Below the pieces are notes generated by a model. That model was not told where the DNA came from and did not search any database. It saw nothing but the letters and a program-made list of their open reading frames with translations. A stretch of DNA of 64,000 bases, from the NCBI RefSeq assembly GCF_024679245.1, contig NC_090188.1:37168992-37232991 (forward strand), given 5' to 3'. The position numbers were made by a program, and so were the translations under genes. Shown here piece by piece: positions 23,568-36,683 of this stretch (position 1 is its first letter; every line of letters starts with the position of its first letter). Origin of the DNA: Pseudorasbora parva. Lineage: Eukaryota; Chordata; Actinopteri; Cypriniformes; Gobionidae.

Positions 23568-24570
23568 AAAAAATAGCAACTTCAAATTTTTCGTTGGTCT
23601 TCGTGCACGATGTAACTATAGAAGTGTCAAGTTTTAAATAGGAAAAATATTGAAAGTCTTTGTTAATTTTTTGAGCACTGATGTTAATGGACTCATATGA
23701 TTCAATGATGTATGCTAAGCAGGGTGACCAGACGTCCCGAAAAATTCGGGAGAGTCCCGAAATCTACACTGATGTCCCGAATCCCTAATCTGGCCCTAAT
23801 TGTCCCGAAAATTATACTAAAGCACAATAGTTGACTGATAAAAATTAAAAACTGTCTGCGGAAGTTGAGGTGTCCTTTTTTGTATTTTGGGTCTGTACAG
23901 CTGCTTTTGAATAGCAGTTTATATGGGTCAAATGGACCTATGAACAGCAGGAGTGTATAGAAGTTCACAACGCATCAGTGTGTTGAAACCTTGCATGCAT
24001 GTTCATAAACCTAAATGAGAAAAACTCACAAAATTTCAAGAAAAACAATGTGGGTTAAATAGTATTTCAGATGGATTGAAAACATTTTTATTAAAGCACA
24101 ATATTATTATTTGTGGCAAACAAAAAAAATATGAATTCCAAACATGCACAAATAGGACGCGCGTACACGCTCATTCATAATTAGCATAATCCCCGCCCAT
24201 GAGTTACAACTGCAAATGACGTGTCCAGGAACGCCATGGAATCTTCTGGAATTATATCTCAGGTTTGGCTCCAGTATTTTGCATAAATGCTAAAGAGAAG
24301 AACAATAAATATTCAATTTTGGTGTGTCCACCAAAGCATTTTTTAGCCAGCTAAAAAAACGCCCCCCGCTCTTCTGGAAACAGGGCTTTACAAGGGCAGC
24401 ATTTTTTCAGCTGAGATACTTTGGTTGTTGTGATACAGAATATCCATGGCAGTAATGTGTTACTATCTCATTCATGAAGAATATTACTGAATATAAAAAT
24501 GCAGTAAAAAGCAGTATTAACTTCTCCATTATTGTTGCTCAGTCAGTGTTCAAGTGGGATGATTGGTCAT
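23568..24570. other. Non-coding stretch
   Basis: 23722-23815 contains GGGTGACCAGACGTCCCG with repeated GTCCCGAAA, a known style of fish repeat end. The rest is unassigned and without a coding region. Confidence 0.4.
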
Positions 24571-25690
24571 AGGCCTTTCACGATAACAAATTTTGCTGGA
24601 CGATAAATTGGCCAAGAAATTATTGCGATAAACGATAATATTGTCGTTCTGAGACCATTTTCATCTAAAATAATGATAATGGCATAACAATGCAGGTACA
24701 GCTTTTCAAAGATCAATAAACTTTAATTTCTAAAGACTATTTAACACTGAAAATGGAAAACATTTAAAATATCCACAATAAATGAACAAAACAACCAAAA
24801 ACAATAAAATCATCGACTCTCAGTCTGTTTAAAAAAATGCACTTAAATAAGTACCAAAAACAATAAATAAAATGGATGAAAACTGCAATGGATGAATGTG
24901 TTTTAGGAGCATATTAGGGGCGGCACGGTTCACAAAAGCCACGGTTCGGTTCGTATCACGGTTTTAGAGTCACGGTTTTCCGTTCTGTACGGTTCTTGTT
25001 TTGTTTTTTGTTTTGTTTTTTATTCAGAAATGTACTTCAGCATATGATAAATTAATTATCCACAATTTAGGATACAGTATTATTTTTAAAAAATTATATC
25101 ATAGCCTAATCATGCACAAACTGAACTTGACCATCTCTGAGGAAAGTGATATTTTGATACAGCGAGAGAGAAGACATTGACATGCTTTTCATTTATTTGG
25201 CAAAAAAGAGAACGTGTATTGCTATCTCTACAGGAACTCATGTGCCTTTAGCACACAAAGATTGAACTGAAGAATTAACTTGCGTTTATCAAACTTCAGT
25301 GTAGCTTTAAGCCTCGTTTATACACGACGCATCCGCTCGAGCGCGAGGGTGCGCGCGGCAAAAATGACGTCGATACGGAGTGCGCGAGACCCCATTTCGC
25401 TTGGCGTTGTGCACATCAAATTTCATAACTTTGCGTGCGGCTCCGCAACCGAAGAGTCATGAGTTCCAGACGAATCTGCTTGCCGAGAATGACATCTCAT
25501 CACGCCGCACCCGGTCTGCGCATCGAGTATAAACACCTCCCCAAACGGACGAGGCGCGCGGTCAACGAAAGAGACAAGGTAAACAAAAAAGCATGCAAAT
25601 GGCAATTATCACGGCCGGAAAAATTATTGAGCTCATATTTTTTTTTTTTGTGCGATTAATTGATTTATTGACTATCGAGACAGGGCTAAT
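24571..25690. mobile_element. Composite hAT-like element
   Basis: Starts TAGGCCTTTCACGATAACAA and ends near TTGACTATCGAGACAGGGCTA, imperfectly inverted. A second hAT start (GGGGCGGCACGGTTCACAAA) is nested at about 24915, and an inserted block at 25313-25600 belongs to the AAGCCTTGTTTATAC family. No flanking duplication seen. Confidence 0.45.
25313..25600. repeat. Fragment of the AAGCCTTGTTTATAC repeat family
   Basis: TAAGCCTCGTTTATACACGA, GAGGGTGCGCGCGGCAAAAA and GAGTATAAACACC match, in part, the ends and subterminal GC-rich parts of the element at 57824-59003. CG-rich relative to its surroundings. Confidence 0.55.
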
Positions 25691-26148
25691 TGGTCGGTGT
25701 AGTTTTTTGTCCTGCCCCTCCTACACTGAGATTAGACAGCCTGGTAAAAAGTGAGAGTGACAAGCGCTGCCTATTACCCAACGTTAACCATATAAAATAA
25801 AAATAAAAGATGGGGCAAATCAACTCTTGAAATATTATGGCAGGCCTACATAACCATAGACTATAAAAAAATACTGATGTAGGGTCCGTGACGTCAACCA
25901 TAGGATTCTAATAAGCCGTTCTGAAGTGCAGCATCTTGCGAGCGCGTCGTCACATGTCACTCCTGGATAACACAAAATAGGTAAAGAGGTGGGATGTGGG
26001 CAGAGCTCAGGTGATGACTATAAACGGTGGATAAATGGCTATACACCTGCCACTTAAAGTAACCATTCCCTTAATTATGCAGAACTTTAAGGCTTTATAT
26101 AATGTTAACAAATGAGTTATAAAAAATGTCACCACCCTCACAGTTGTC
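25691..26148. other. Non-coding stretch, no gene seen
   Basis: No recognisable open frame or repeat boundary apart from the adjoining elements. Confidence 0.45.
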
Positions 26149-27340
26149 ATCCCTGGTGAAAAAAAGTATACTTTATTGTTTTTCAAATATATTCTCTTTT
26201 CCGATAGTATATTAGAAATATACTTACAAAAAATGTACCATTTCTAAATATATAAAAAATATATTAGCATCATATTTCACAATACAACTTTTAACACACT
26301 TTAAGATAATTGTATTTAAGTATATTTTAGAAAAATATATTTTAGAAAAATATACTTTAAATGAAAGTTCAGTGTACTTTTGTAAAGTGTACTTATTTGA
26401 ACATTACTTTAAAATATATATTTTTATATATTTTAAACGTATGCTCAAAATTGTCATTGTTAACAATGCACTAAAAGCATATTTTAAAAATACATAATTA
26501 ATATCATTAAGCTGTATAAAAAGTTATAAATACTGTTTAAGGTTATTTATTCATGCTTAACTGTTCAAGCTTAAGCATGAATAAATAAGTGATAAATTAT
26601 TATTATATAAATAAATTATTATATGGACTAAAAGCCCATTTTATTAAATGTATGCAGTGCATGCTATAAGCCCTACTTTAGTTGTGATTTACGTGTAAAT
26701 ATGTTTAATAAGTTTACACTGGCAAAGAAGAATCCAACAGCACACTTAAAATACAACGCAAGAAAATATGAGTTAAATCGTTGTTTCTTATCGGAATTCA
26801 AATGTCTCATCATTGATCTGTGACCAATCAGATTGTGTTGCTCAATGCCTGCAGCCAATCAGACGCAGAGCTGCTGCCGGTACTCGTCTGTATGACGCTC
26901 ACTCGCGGGAGGTTTGCAGCCTTGCAGGTGAAGTACAATGTTGCGTTACATTATTTATTTAATAAAACACTGAGAGCGGAAAGTACATTGCTCATTCTTC
27001 GGACCAGTTAAATTACGTCACATCGCTGCCTGACCTTGATGGTGACGATAAACTGTTTTGGAATAAAATGGCCAAACGTTATGCGATCCCGAAAAGCACC
27101 GGAAAAAGTCCTTCTGTTTGGAGGGAAGTAATTTGTAATGTCACTAAACGTGAATAAAAAGTTGAATGAACATGCACCTGACCTTATCTCGTATATTCTG
27201 TTAACAGATTGTGTTCTTCACGAGTGTTTGCTGTCAACTGTCAACTGTCCCTGTGTAAGCGGTCATCAGACGCAAGTGTAATGAGCAGCTCACCAGAAAA
27301 TTGAATATAATGTGTAATTTATATTTGTGTATAGAGATGT

Positions 27341-28694
27341 GCTGCATTTCCCGAAACCTTCTTAACTCTACGTCATTCTTAAGTTATACCTTAAGGTATC
27401 CCTTAACGTTAATATGTGTTTCCCGAAATGAACTTAGTTAAGAATACCTTCTTTAAGTCATACTTTCGTAAGGTTGGTCTGGACCACTCTTAGCTATACC
27501 TTATCACTATTAAAAGTTAATTCCACTAGTGGCCACCACTGTGAAAAAAAGCTTCTTTATATGTCAGTCTATCCGAATATAATTCCGAAGTTGTAATATA
27601 CACCCAGTGTTCAATAAAGCTAGTTGAATAGTTTTTTTTGTTTGTTTTTTGTTTTTTTTTATGCAAGGATTAAAATTGTTATACGAAATTTCATAAATTT
27701 CTTTGTCATAAAATTTCATTACAAACACTAATGGTTGTTAGCTTTTTAATGATATTATCCAAAGGTACATCAGCTGGCAAACCATTAGACAGGAAAGGCT
27801 TAGGAGCCTATTTAAAGGGAATGATTGTGGAGGGGAGTTTAGTCAAACTTTGGCAGCGAGGCAGCGAATATAATTGTGCTAAATCAAAGACGGCGCTGTC
27901 CGCGGAGCCATTTAGTGTATGTGCACTATTTCATATGTGAAAACTTTAGTCCCCTGGCTACCATGTCAGAAGCTGCTATTAAAAATAAATTTCGCCTACC
28001 ACGACAGCAAATTCAGCAGCTTTTAGATCTTGTTGGATCAACTTTGTCGAGACAAACTGGACGGAGCTCAGCTACTAAAATCAGCTGCTGGCGGCTCTTC
28101 TCTTTCTTTATTTTTTTCTCCGCCATATAGTAGCAGCTGATTATATGTTTTGCGTGTTGCGTTTTTATTGAGTAGGCCATCTAATAATATAAATGAGTTA
28201 TTTACACAATAATGTGATGCAGCTGCTGCATGGTCAATCATCCCTGGTTGTGGATTAAATCAAGACACTGTGGAAAATAAATTGTAATAATTTAAATGAC
28301 GCGTGATGCTCATGGTGCGGTTGAGCATGAGATTCCTGGTTCGTGCACTCATTTCAGAATTATGTAAAATGTAGGTGCAATTTTGTATGATAAATGAAAG
28401 TTCAACTATTTCTGAAGTGTTTCTTTTATAAAGAACATAATTTTTTCGCATAACACAGTGAAACAGCCCCTGCATAGAGTAAATAATCGATTCTTGAGCC
28501 ATCGATAGAAGCCAATTCAGCACCACCGCCACGAACAGCACCTGCTTACGTCGCACTTAAGAAGGTATACCTTAAGCAACCTCCTAAGGTATAGTTCGGG
28601 GAACACACCTAGAAATGGTATACCTTCAGTTAAGTTATACCTTTAGAGTCTTCGTAGCGCGCTAAGAGACAACGTTATCGGGAAATGCAGCCCT
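27341..28694 (+). mobile_element. PIF/Harbinger-like element, nested
   Basis: The left end GCTGCATTTCCCGAAACCTT and the right end TTATCGGGAAATGCAGCCC are inverted. Subterminal regions on both sides contain TATACCTTAAG words. A HARBI1-like N-terminal fragment is encoded on the plus strand. It sits inside the larger 26149-29573 element. Confidence 0.6.
27963..28130 (+). pseudogene. Harbinger transposase N-terminal fragment
   Basis: From the ATG at 27963 the frame reads MSEAAIKNKFRLPRQQIQQL then LDLVGSTLSRQTGRSSATK. This fits the conserved start of HARBI1-type transposases (xxRLxRxxIxxLLDLlxxxLxRxTxRSxAL). The frame then degenerates into a Phe-rich run and stops at 28130. The DDE catalytic region is not found downstream. 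The host protein HARBI1 is related to this family, but this copy is a transposon relic given its termini. Confidence 0.55.
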
Positions 28695-29573
28695 GGTCAG
28701 TGGAATTAGTTCAATTATATGTTTTCCTACATCTTCCAGTGTTAATTTAATGAAAAACATAGTAAGTTAATTTTGTTTAGCTTTGCTGAACCCATGTGAA
28801 ACCATTTATAAAAATCGTTGGGCTTGTTTAATGAAATGTCTCTTCATTAGTTTTGTGTGTTAGATTTGATTTAATTTATTGTAATGTCCTTGAAAACAAA
28901 TGCATTCAACATTGGGAAAGTAAGTCAGTAAGTAATTCATTAAAATGTAAGGTTGCACATTTAAAATACTGTATTGTGTGACATTATGTAATTCAAAGTA
29001 TATTGTACAATGTATAGCTAAGTAATAACACATTGTATTGTTATTGACTACAAAGTGTATATTTTTAGTCATTTGAATGAGTCAAGGTAAATAAAATATA
29101 TATTATATTCATAGTATATTGCTTGTGTGTTCTGAATATACTGGTAATTAATTTGTAATTTATTAAAACACAAATAAAGTATGCTATAACACAGTGTACT
29201 TATAATACAAATAAAGTGTACTATAACACGAATAAAGTATACTTATAATACAAATAAAATATACTTAACACAAATAAAATATACTTATAATACAAATAAA
29301 GCACATTTAATATCACTAAGCACGTAATTAGTCACTATATACTTAAAGTGTACTAAGTATACTTAAAGTTGTTCCAATTTAGCACACAAAAGTATACTAA
29401 ATACACTTAAAGTTGTGCTTTAACACAATTTAATTACAACTTAAATATACTTAGTACAAAATTAGTTGTGTCAAAATAGCACACTTCAAGTTAACTAGTC
29501 ATTAACACACTTCAAGTATACTGAAAATGAGTCTGGCCGCAAGTATACTTAATATACTTTTTTTCACTAGGGA

Positions 29574-32058
29574 TAAAGGGAAAAAATAGCCATATAGGCC
29601 AAAACCACAATTTGTACCAGGCTGTAAACATGTTTTTTTCTGCTGTAAATTTGGGAATTTTAACATGGTGCTCAATGAGATTCTGCTCCTTCTGGAGCCT
29701 GCCTCTAGTGGCCAGTTGAGGAATTGCATTTTACATTACTTCCGTATTGGCTTCAAAAAGAGATTGCGGGAGGTTGCCACTTGATCAAAACACAGTATCA
29801 TCAATTTGCGTAAATTAGAACACAGAAAGTTAAACTTTTAGGTCGGGACTCGGGAGCAGGTGTACATTTATTTTGGACCAACTAACATTTTGAAAATACG
29901 AACATTTTCATGAATCCGAAAAATTTACTTCAGAGCGGCTTTACGCAAGATTTACACACAAAATGTTCTGCTCCTGTTTCATGAATGAGGCCCATGCCTC
30001 TGCACCTAATCACGATTTCTTTCAACATAGAGACATGATGTTTGAGCAACAGTTACAGTCATGCATCACAAATACTTTAACCGTATTTTTATTATATACA
30101 AAGGGTTTTGTACACTTGTCGCATTAATACAGAACTGATGCTCGGTGACAGGTGTGTGTATATTTTACAAAGGCTTCAACTGTGTGTATAAATTTCACTT
30201 TTATATTAATAACACTTTTAAAACAAGATAAGTTTATGAAAGTGTAATTCCTTCTGTTAAAGCCTACAAAAGAGTTTTGTGTAACAAGGGTTACCTGGGT
30301 GTGTATTTGTGCATATGTGTTGTGTGTATGCTCAGATGCTGAGATGTAAGAGACACTCAGAACTCCTTGAGCCTGTGACCGTGTGATCTCACAGACTGGA
30401 AGTCCTGTACATAAATCTTGGCCATTTAGAAACGGAAAACTGGTGCCTCCTCTGCTGTGGGGGGAGCAGCCTATAGACTAAACAATACTGACCCTACTGC
30501 TGACCTGGCCACTTTTCACAACCCCCCCTGGTCAGACTACACCAGTGCAGTAATGAACTCTTGGGACAGACTCCACAGCCAACCCCCACATAACCTTGTG
30601 TATGACAAATTTCCCAAGAATCCAGAAAAAGACCATGGTTTTTCTTTTTAAGATCACTAACGGGACGAACCCATGCCCCTGACCTCTCAAAAAGAGTTGT
30701 TTCACTGACAACTGAAATTATCAAAGGACTCTAGCGCCATGTGACTGGGACATAACAGGACATTATCCACAAGAGTAGGTACTGTAAATATGAGATATGT
30801 TTTGCCATTTCGACAACATTCTATGTAACTATGAATATGTAACTCAAATATTCAAATGTTCATGATTCAAATGTTTAAATATTCAAATATTCTAAGATTC
30901 TTTAAACATATTTTATATTGTAAAAAATAAGATTTCTTACGTCAGATGAATAAACCATTTCATAATTTAATACTAAATCTCTAATATTTAATAAATAATC
31001 TCTAATATCCTAAATAATCTCTAATCTCCTAAATAAGTATTGTCCTCTATAAGTGAGAAATTTAGGAGGATGATGAAGATGAAATTATTTTGGAATATTC
31101 CCTTCACATTAATATCAGTATAAGAACCTGTATTTTCTGAAATAAAGGAGCAGATGAACATTTGACAATCCTAACAAAAGGTTTCTGAAGGATAAAAATA
31201 TTTTGAAGAGTATTAAGAAAAGTGCTCGCCCAAACTATATTACAATACGAAAAATATGGATATGCCTAACCCTCCTTATTATACCAGTAGATGTATGTAT
31301 TTTTCCGTTCCCTCCAACTCAAACTATCATTAACAAAAACGTTTGTAATTAAAACTGGATAGACTCTTTTTTATTTTCGGTAAAAACTTTTTTTTTTTTT
31401 TCATTAAAGACAATATAATTAGATTTATATTTAAACAATTACATTTAAAGATAAGGTTTTTTTTTTTACAACACCAACAAAGATAATTTATTCCAGTGTG
31501 CATGCAGACAGGGTTGCCAAGTTTTTACAACAAAACCCACACACTACTAGCCCAAACAATGAGTGTGTGGGGGAGGGGGATTCTCCGAAAAAGAAATGGC
31601 ATGTGGGGGGTAAAATGTGTTGTTTTGGCAAGGTTGGCTGCCAAAATTCGCATTTCTGTGTATATATATCAAATAATGGAGGCCCTTTCAACCCGCAGAC
31701 ATGGAAAAGTTCTGTTGACATTTGACAACTAACTTGCGTCTCTCCTCGTCTCTGATTGGTTGTAGGTCTGTCCAATTGATGTCTTTCCTGGTTCGGTTGA
31801 AACACACCCCATAATTACAGCCCAATGCAGTAGTATCAGACTCATATTCTGACTAGAATTGACTTGAGTATGACGATGTGAGGCTAGCTGTGATGTTGAT
31901 CAAAGAACAAAAGAAAAATCTTAGAAAAACACTCTTGACTTTGCTCTTGACTGAATTACTTTAATTTATTGTAAGCATTAATCCGTATTTAATTTTTACA
32001 ATGAAGATCATCCAGTGTAATTTTAAATTTGATTCATTAATGTAGTATTTCTTACCCA
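29574..32058. other. Long non-coding stretch, no clear gene
   Basis: Includes an open frame at 30457-30651 (64 codons, ordinary composition, start MGGAAYRLNN, end KDHGFSF) in a GC-richer island 30290-30780. I do not recognise it, and it has no splice or promoter context I trust. Poly-T runs at 31388-31400 and 31458-31468 are not diagnostic. The rest is AT-rich. Confidence 0.4.
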
Positions 32059-32420
32059 GTGTTTCCCACACATAGACTAATTTGTGGCGGACCGCCACAG
32101 AATCAACACCGGCCGCCACATATTGCTTTGTCATTCATTAATTTTTACGCTATTTAAAAGAAACTAATCTTAGACCTACCTGAAAAACCTGGAAAGCATT
32201 GTTTATTTTATTCTTATCTTTGCTCAATAGTATTTATTTGTGCTGCTGCTTGTATTTAAGTTTTTTGCTCTTATTTTCTTTATTTTCATTTGACAGTAGT
32301 CGTTTTTCCCCTGAACATAGCAAATATCGAACTGTACTGAAACGTGAACCTAAAACCGGGATACAAAGCGAAACGTGATCAATCTGTACCGTTACGTATG
32401 CGTTACGTTAGCGTAACGTA
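32059..32420. repeat. CAGTGTTTCCCACAC repeat end with a 15415-type segment
   Basis: Starts CAGTGTTTCCCACACATAGA followed by TTTGTGGCGGACCGCCACAG, as also found, inverted, at 16613-16662. 32160-32420 is an inverted, diverged copy of 15415-15670 (shared GCACAAATAAATACTATTGA on the opposite strand). Confidence 0.6.
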
Positions 32421-32795
32421 TGCGAGAGGGTGCAATAATTATGGTCCATTAATGACCACTTAAAAAATGTTCTTCTAATATTTATATTATTTATATTACA
32501 ATTAGTGTAGTAATTAAGGTTAAAATAAAGAAATCCAATGCAAAGAGTCCAATTAGAGTAATTTTGTGGCCGGAAAATAAAAACATTTCTGCATGTTTTG
32601 AACCCGCACATGCGTGATGGAGATCATACTCAGAGCTCAGCTCGCAGCTACAGGCACTCATTTAAACGGACTATGGTGAGCAATGTAAGTCTTTTAACTT
32701 CTCAAATTAATTTCTATGAAAGTTAAGCTTGCAAAGGCATGAACTGAAACGCGCCAGACTGAACTCGGCTCACATCACGAGAGCTCATCAGCTCA

Positions 32796-35081
32796 TTTAT
32801 CTGTAGGGTTGGGAACCGAGAACCGGTTCTTATGCAGAACCGATACTGATTTTTGAAAAATACCGGAACCGCGCAAAATTCCTGAGTGTCGGTTCCGAAA
32901 ACGGTTCTGGTGCAATGTGTGTGCGAAGCGCTGGGAGCATAGCCGTGAGCCTTTAGAAATTAATAATAAACTGTATACCTTCCTTGAAGAGACTAAAGGC
33001 ACCAGACTTTACTAAATAAAGATAATAAGACAAAATAACAGATGTATGCAAAGTGTTGAATTCTTATTTATTTAAAAAACAATTGTGCATTCAAATCTAA
33101 AATATAATTTAGGGCTCGACATTAAGCATGCTCATGTCTGTCCTTCAGATAAGTAAAATGGTCATTCACTTGTCGTGCTTGTCCGGGAAAAAAGTTAGAT
33201 CTGTGTGTGTGTGTTGTAAATATAACTTATTCTGAAGCAATGTTCTCAGTGTTCAATCAGCTTTGACATATTTTAAATCTGCATATTAGTGATATTTTAC
33301 CTTTATAAAGGGCATTTTCCCCTAATCTTATTAAATATAAGCTATGCTTCAGGTTTTATATTATATTCTTACATTTGATCTATACATTAAATTAAAATAA
33401 GACACTATAGGGATGTTACCAATCAAATTAAATTATGTACCCAGAAAAATTACTACTGCATTAAATGATGTTATGAGATTTGTATTTTTGAATAAACAAA
33501 ATAAATGTTGAAAAATATAGGAAACTAAACCACCAGTATAGGTGAGTCTTAATGAGTGAGTCATTGAGTCATTAATTCAAACGATTCATTCAAACGACTG
33601 ATTCCTTTAAGAATGAGACAGTCGTTTACGAACAGGTTATTGAATCTTTGATTCAACCACTGAATCATTCCGAACACGTGAGACATGTTATGGTTCTGCT
33701 GTTTGGAACTTTGTTGCTTGGAATCTTTGTTTGGAACTATTTTCGCAGCTGAAATAGAACAAAAAGACTCAATATTGCATCTAAAATGTAAGTAACTAAT
33801 GCTAATGATTGTTTATGGAGCTGTCATAGGAAATCAGTGACATTTTCAATCGTGATGGTATTCAGGGAAATAGCACATTTGGTTGTGTGAAGTTGTTTAA
33901 CTGTATCATATGTTATAAAGATAAAAACGTAACATTTTTAATGTTTACCGCAATTACTTTGTGTGAGGCGCTTTTTTGATTTCTCTTTAAGATGCGCGAG
34001 CGTCAACAGCGCTTTGTTACCGTCAGTTCATTACATTAGCATTATCTACTATCAGTCACCACTTACACTAAATTAATTCTTTACATCCTGCAAAGTTAGC
34101 TGCTGGGCTATATTGTCCACTCCTTTAGTTTTACTGAGCTGCAGGAATGCAGCGTGCTCCTTAACATTTTTTTTTTTGGATTAAATTGGTATATTGCCGA
34201 CAGATGAACTAGTTGGCGTGGCAAGCATAAAATATCTCTACACATCCGACTCTGGCTCGCTCCATGTTGCTTCGAGCACGCGACACACGTGAAGCTGACG
34301 AATGATAGGGTTCTGCTGCGATTAAAAAAACAACAAAAAAAACACCTGGATCGGCCTGTGGATCTGTTCATTTTTCCGATCCCCGATCCAGCTTTGTCGT
34401 CAGTATCGCGGCCGATATCCGATTCTAATATCGGATCGGTGCACCCCTAGCTCTAACCTCGAGTGTTAGCCTGTTTACTTTTTGCAAACCTTGTGAGCGC
34501 GCAAAAGCTGCGACCTCACCCCAAATGTTTTTATTGGTTTATTAAGTACAAACAGGAGAGTTATGAAAAATTGAGTGCGAGGGATATGTTCACTTCACAC
34601 AAAAAGATTATGTAATGAGACGGCTAACTGTAGTAGCGTTTAGTCCACTGTCTATAATAGCTTAATTTAGAGATCACTTTTTTTTTTTTAACCGACAACC
34701 GACAACTTTGATCAGTTAACGTTGATACGGTCAACCATGGGTCAAACGGTCATCGGTTAACATCCCTAAAACAGAGAGAGAAAATGTAATAAGACAATTT
34801 TAGAGGTGTAAATTGGAACATGTTTATTTTAATTTCCATAAATTCCATATGGCTCGATTAATCCTGTAATATAGTACAGGACTTTTTTTTTGACATTGCC
34901 AACCTGTAAATTCATTTGAGAGCAAGTAATAAACACAAAAGGATTGTTTAAAGTTGCGTATTGTGCCTTTTTCCTTTAACACTATTTTTTAATAATTTTA
35001 ATGGAACCGGAATCGGAACCGGAATCGTTAGGCGGAATCGGAACCGGAAATATTCTCACGATTCCCAACCCTATTTATCTG
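32796..35081. mobile_element. hAT element (TAGGGTTGGGAACCG ends) with perfect 8-bp TSD
   Basis: The element is 32804-35073, beginning TAGGGTTGGGAACCGAGAAC and ending CACGATTCCCAACCCTA, flanked by TTTATCTG on both sides (32796-32803 and 35074-35081). Subterminal GGAACCGGAATCGG repeats. A second hAT (ending 34450) is nested inside, and further terminal-like sequences (AGGGCTCGACATTAAGC at about 33113; GGTTAACATCCCTAA at about 34755-34769) suggest more layers. No transposase. Confidence 0.88.
33324..34450 (-). mobile_element. Nested hAT copy A (inverted partner of 36684-37796)
   Basis: Ends at 34450 in ATCGGTGCACCCCTAG, a TAGGGGTGCACCGAT terminus. Over about 1.1 kb it is the reverse complement of 36684-37796 with only scattered differences (roughly 97% by eye). 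A minus-strand remnant starting MERARES(D)V shows a TAG where this hAT family would have a tryptophan before RYF. The same stop is present in the partner copy, so both descend from the same already broken copy. Confidence 0.8.
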
Positions 35082-35417
35082 ACTCCTGCAGTTAGTGCTC
35101 AGTGCTGTGATACTCGCGCGGTGACTCACTCATTATATTGAACAGACACGTTCAGTTTTTAATTGTAGTGTCTTCTCCAACTCAGTCACAGTAATCCAGT
35201 AGCGGTGGCTTTGGGAATGGCCTCACTGGGCAGAGAAGCATTCTAGGAATTGTAATCTTTCATCCTCATGAGACAAAAATACATTTTCTGTCTTTTCTCA
35301 GTCTAGAAGGCAACAAATTCAAAAATAATTTCACATTTCTACTACATTGATGAGTTTAAATACAGATTCATCTTCCCAGCGCTAAAGTACCCCTTTAAAT
35401 TGCTTGCACAAAACTCT

Positions 35418-35631
35418 TGATCAGCACTCAAAGTTTGTTCATTTCAACCGTTATGCACAGTGAGGGTGAGGGCGAGAGAGAGTGAGGTCTGACTCTGCGG
35501 TCTTGGCCATTATGATGTGAGCTCCAGACCGTCAGCGGCGTTCATCGCTCATGTACCTGCAGAGAACGGCTTCATCTAGTTGATTTACTTGTTTTTGTGT
35601 AAGTAATAGTTGTCAAATCTGTTTAAACTTA
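35418..35631. repeat. Paralogue of the 7600-7910 GA-tract locus
   Basis: TCAGCACTCAAAGTTTGTTC, then a short impure purine tract (GTGAGGGTGAGGGCGAGAGA), then CGGTCTTGGCCATTA and TTACTTGTTTTTGTGTAA, in the same order as at 7618-7910. It shows the locus without the 180-bp expansion. Confidence 0.75.
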
Positions 35632-36683
35632 AAGGGGGGGTGAAACACTCAGTTTCAGTCAATCTCATGTCAATCTTGAGTACCTATAGAGTAGTATTGC
35701 ATCCTTCATATCTCCGAAAAGTCTTTAGTTTTATCGTATTTATAAAAGAAATATGGGCTGTACCGAGTCTTTCCGGAAAAAACCGAGCGCCTGGAGGCGT
35801 ATCGTGTGGGCGGAGCTAAAGAATGACAAGCGCGCAAAACGGTGACGTCCTCAAGCGTGGAGAAACCCATCGCTATCTCAGCTAATACAGATAATGATCC
35901 AGAATCAAATCTGAGGGAGAAATAAATTGAACAGGAGAAACGGCAACATCAGGACGTCCGTCTCTGTGGTATGTAAGTTACTGTATTTAGTGGCCTCTCC
36001 ACATTTCTGTCTTTACTCGCAGTGTATGAGGACACGATTCGGTTTATGGACTATTGTATGTGACTAGACCTTAGAAGTAGCAAGCAAAACGGTTTTGCAC
36101 GTCAGACTAGTGTAACGTTATACAGAACAACAATGGAGTAACCGCTAGCGCATTTGAATGACGAAGCACGCGATCGTGTCGTTTACTGATGTTTACTCAT
36201 GCGTCCGTAGCCAAAAGCACAGACATTTGAAGCAGTTTAACTCACCGGCTGCTTCCAAAGCAGGACCGAACCTTTATCGCTGGGACCGCTCCGTCAAAAA
36301 CACACTTCTTTGGTATGATTTGGTAAAGTCCTGACAGCAGTGGCGTGTAAATCCACTTTGCGATGCGACTGAAGCGATGTTGTGAAGCTTCCCGTCATTT
36401 CTGCGTTCAAATCGGTTCAAGTGCAGCGCTGCCTTCCCGGAATGCTGTGCTGAAGCGTTGAAGTCGCTCGACGTCACCCATAGGAATAAAGAGAAGCGCG
36501 GCGCCACATAAGTGTTCACGGACGACTGGATCTGCATCTGAGAGACTGTTTACGGCGTACTCACCCTACCGGGAGAAGAGCCCGTACGGCCCATACAAGG
36601 ACCTTCCGATCTATTAACGTCAAGTAGACCCATACTCGAAAAAAACTCGCCGAAACTTGTGAGAAACCGGAAGGAGTATTTTT
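35632..36683. repeat. Abundant cyprinid repeat with GGGGTGAAACACTCAGTTTC start
   Basis: Starts with a G-run then TGAAACACTCAGTTTCAGTC, contains GTGTGGGCGGAGCTAAAGAA, and breaks off at 36683 where a hAT begins. Its resumption beyond the hAT was not found. Open frames within, such as 36274-36537 on the minus strand, are probably shadows. Confidence 0.55.

Larger units (their letters stand above)
26149..29573. mobile_element. 3.4-kb DNA transposon with TATACTT-rich ends
   Basis: The left end CCCTGGTGAAAAAAAGTATA and the right end TATACTTTTTTTCACTAGGG are inverted with one mismatch in about 20 bp. The terminal 300-500 bp on each side (26150-26440, 29040-29570) are packed with AAGTATACTT/TATACTTAA words. 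In between is unrelated sequence including a Harbinger relic. No flanking duplication is apparent, so the superfamily is uncertain. Confidence 0.65.
32600..35420. repeat. Repeat-family copy interrupted by a hAT
   Basis: The two flanks (32600-32803 and 35074-35420) match in order the flanks found in 57733-61030: GATGGAGATCATACTCAGAG, GAAAGTTAAGCTT, CACGAGAGCTCAT, then GACTCCTGCAGTT, AGTAGCGGTGGCTTTGGGA and AAATACAGATTCATCTTCCC. In this copy the interruption is the hAT at 32804-35073. Function unknown; no coding frame. Confidence 0.75.

Noticed and set aside
34108..34371. 87-codon frame MNRSTGRSRC... and its relative at 36762-36962
   Set aside because: Both are shadow frames in the two inverted hAT copies; the true remnant of the transposase start is in another frame and is broken by a TAG.
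36274..36537. Minus-strand 87-codon open frame as a gene
   Set aside because: It lies in an abundant cyprinid repeat, has no domain, and is probably a shadow frame.
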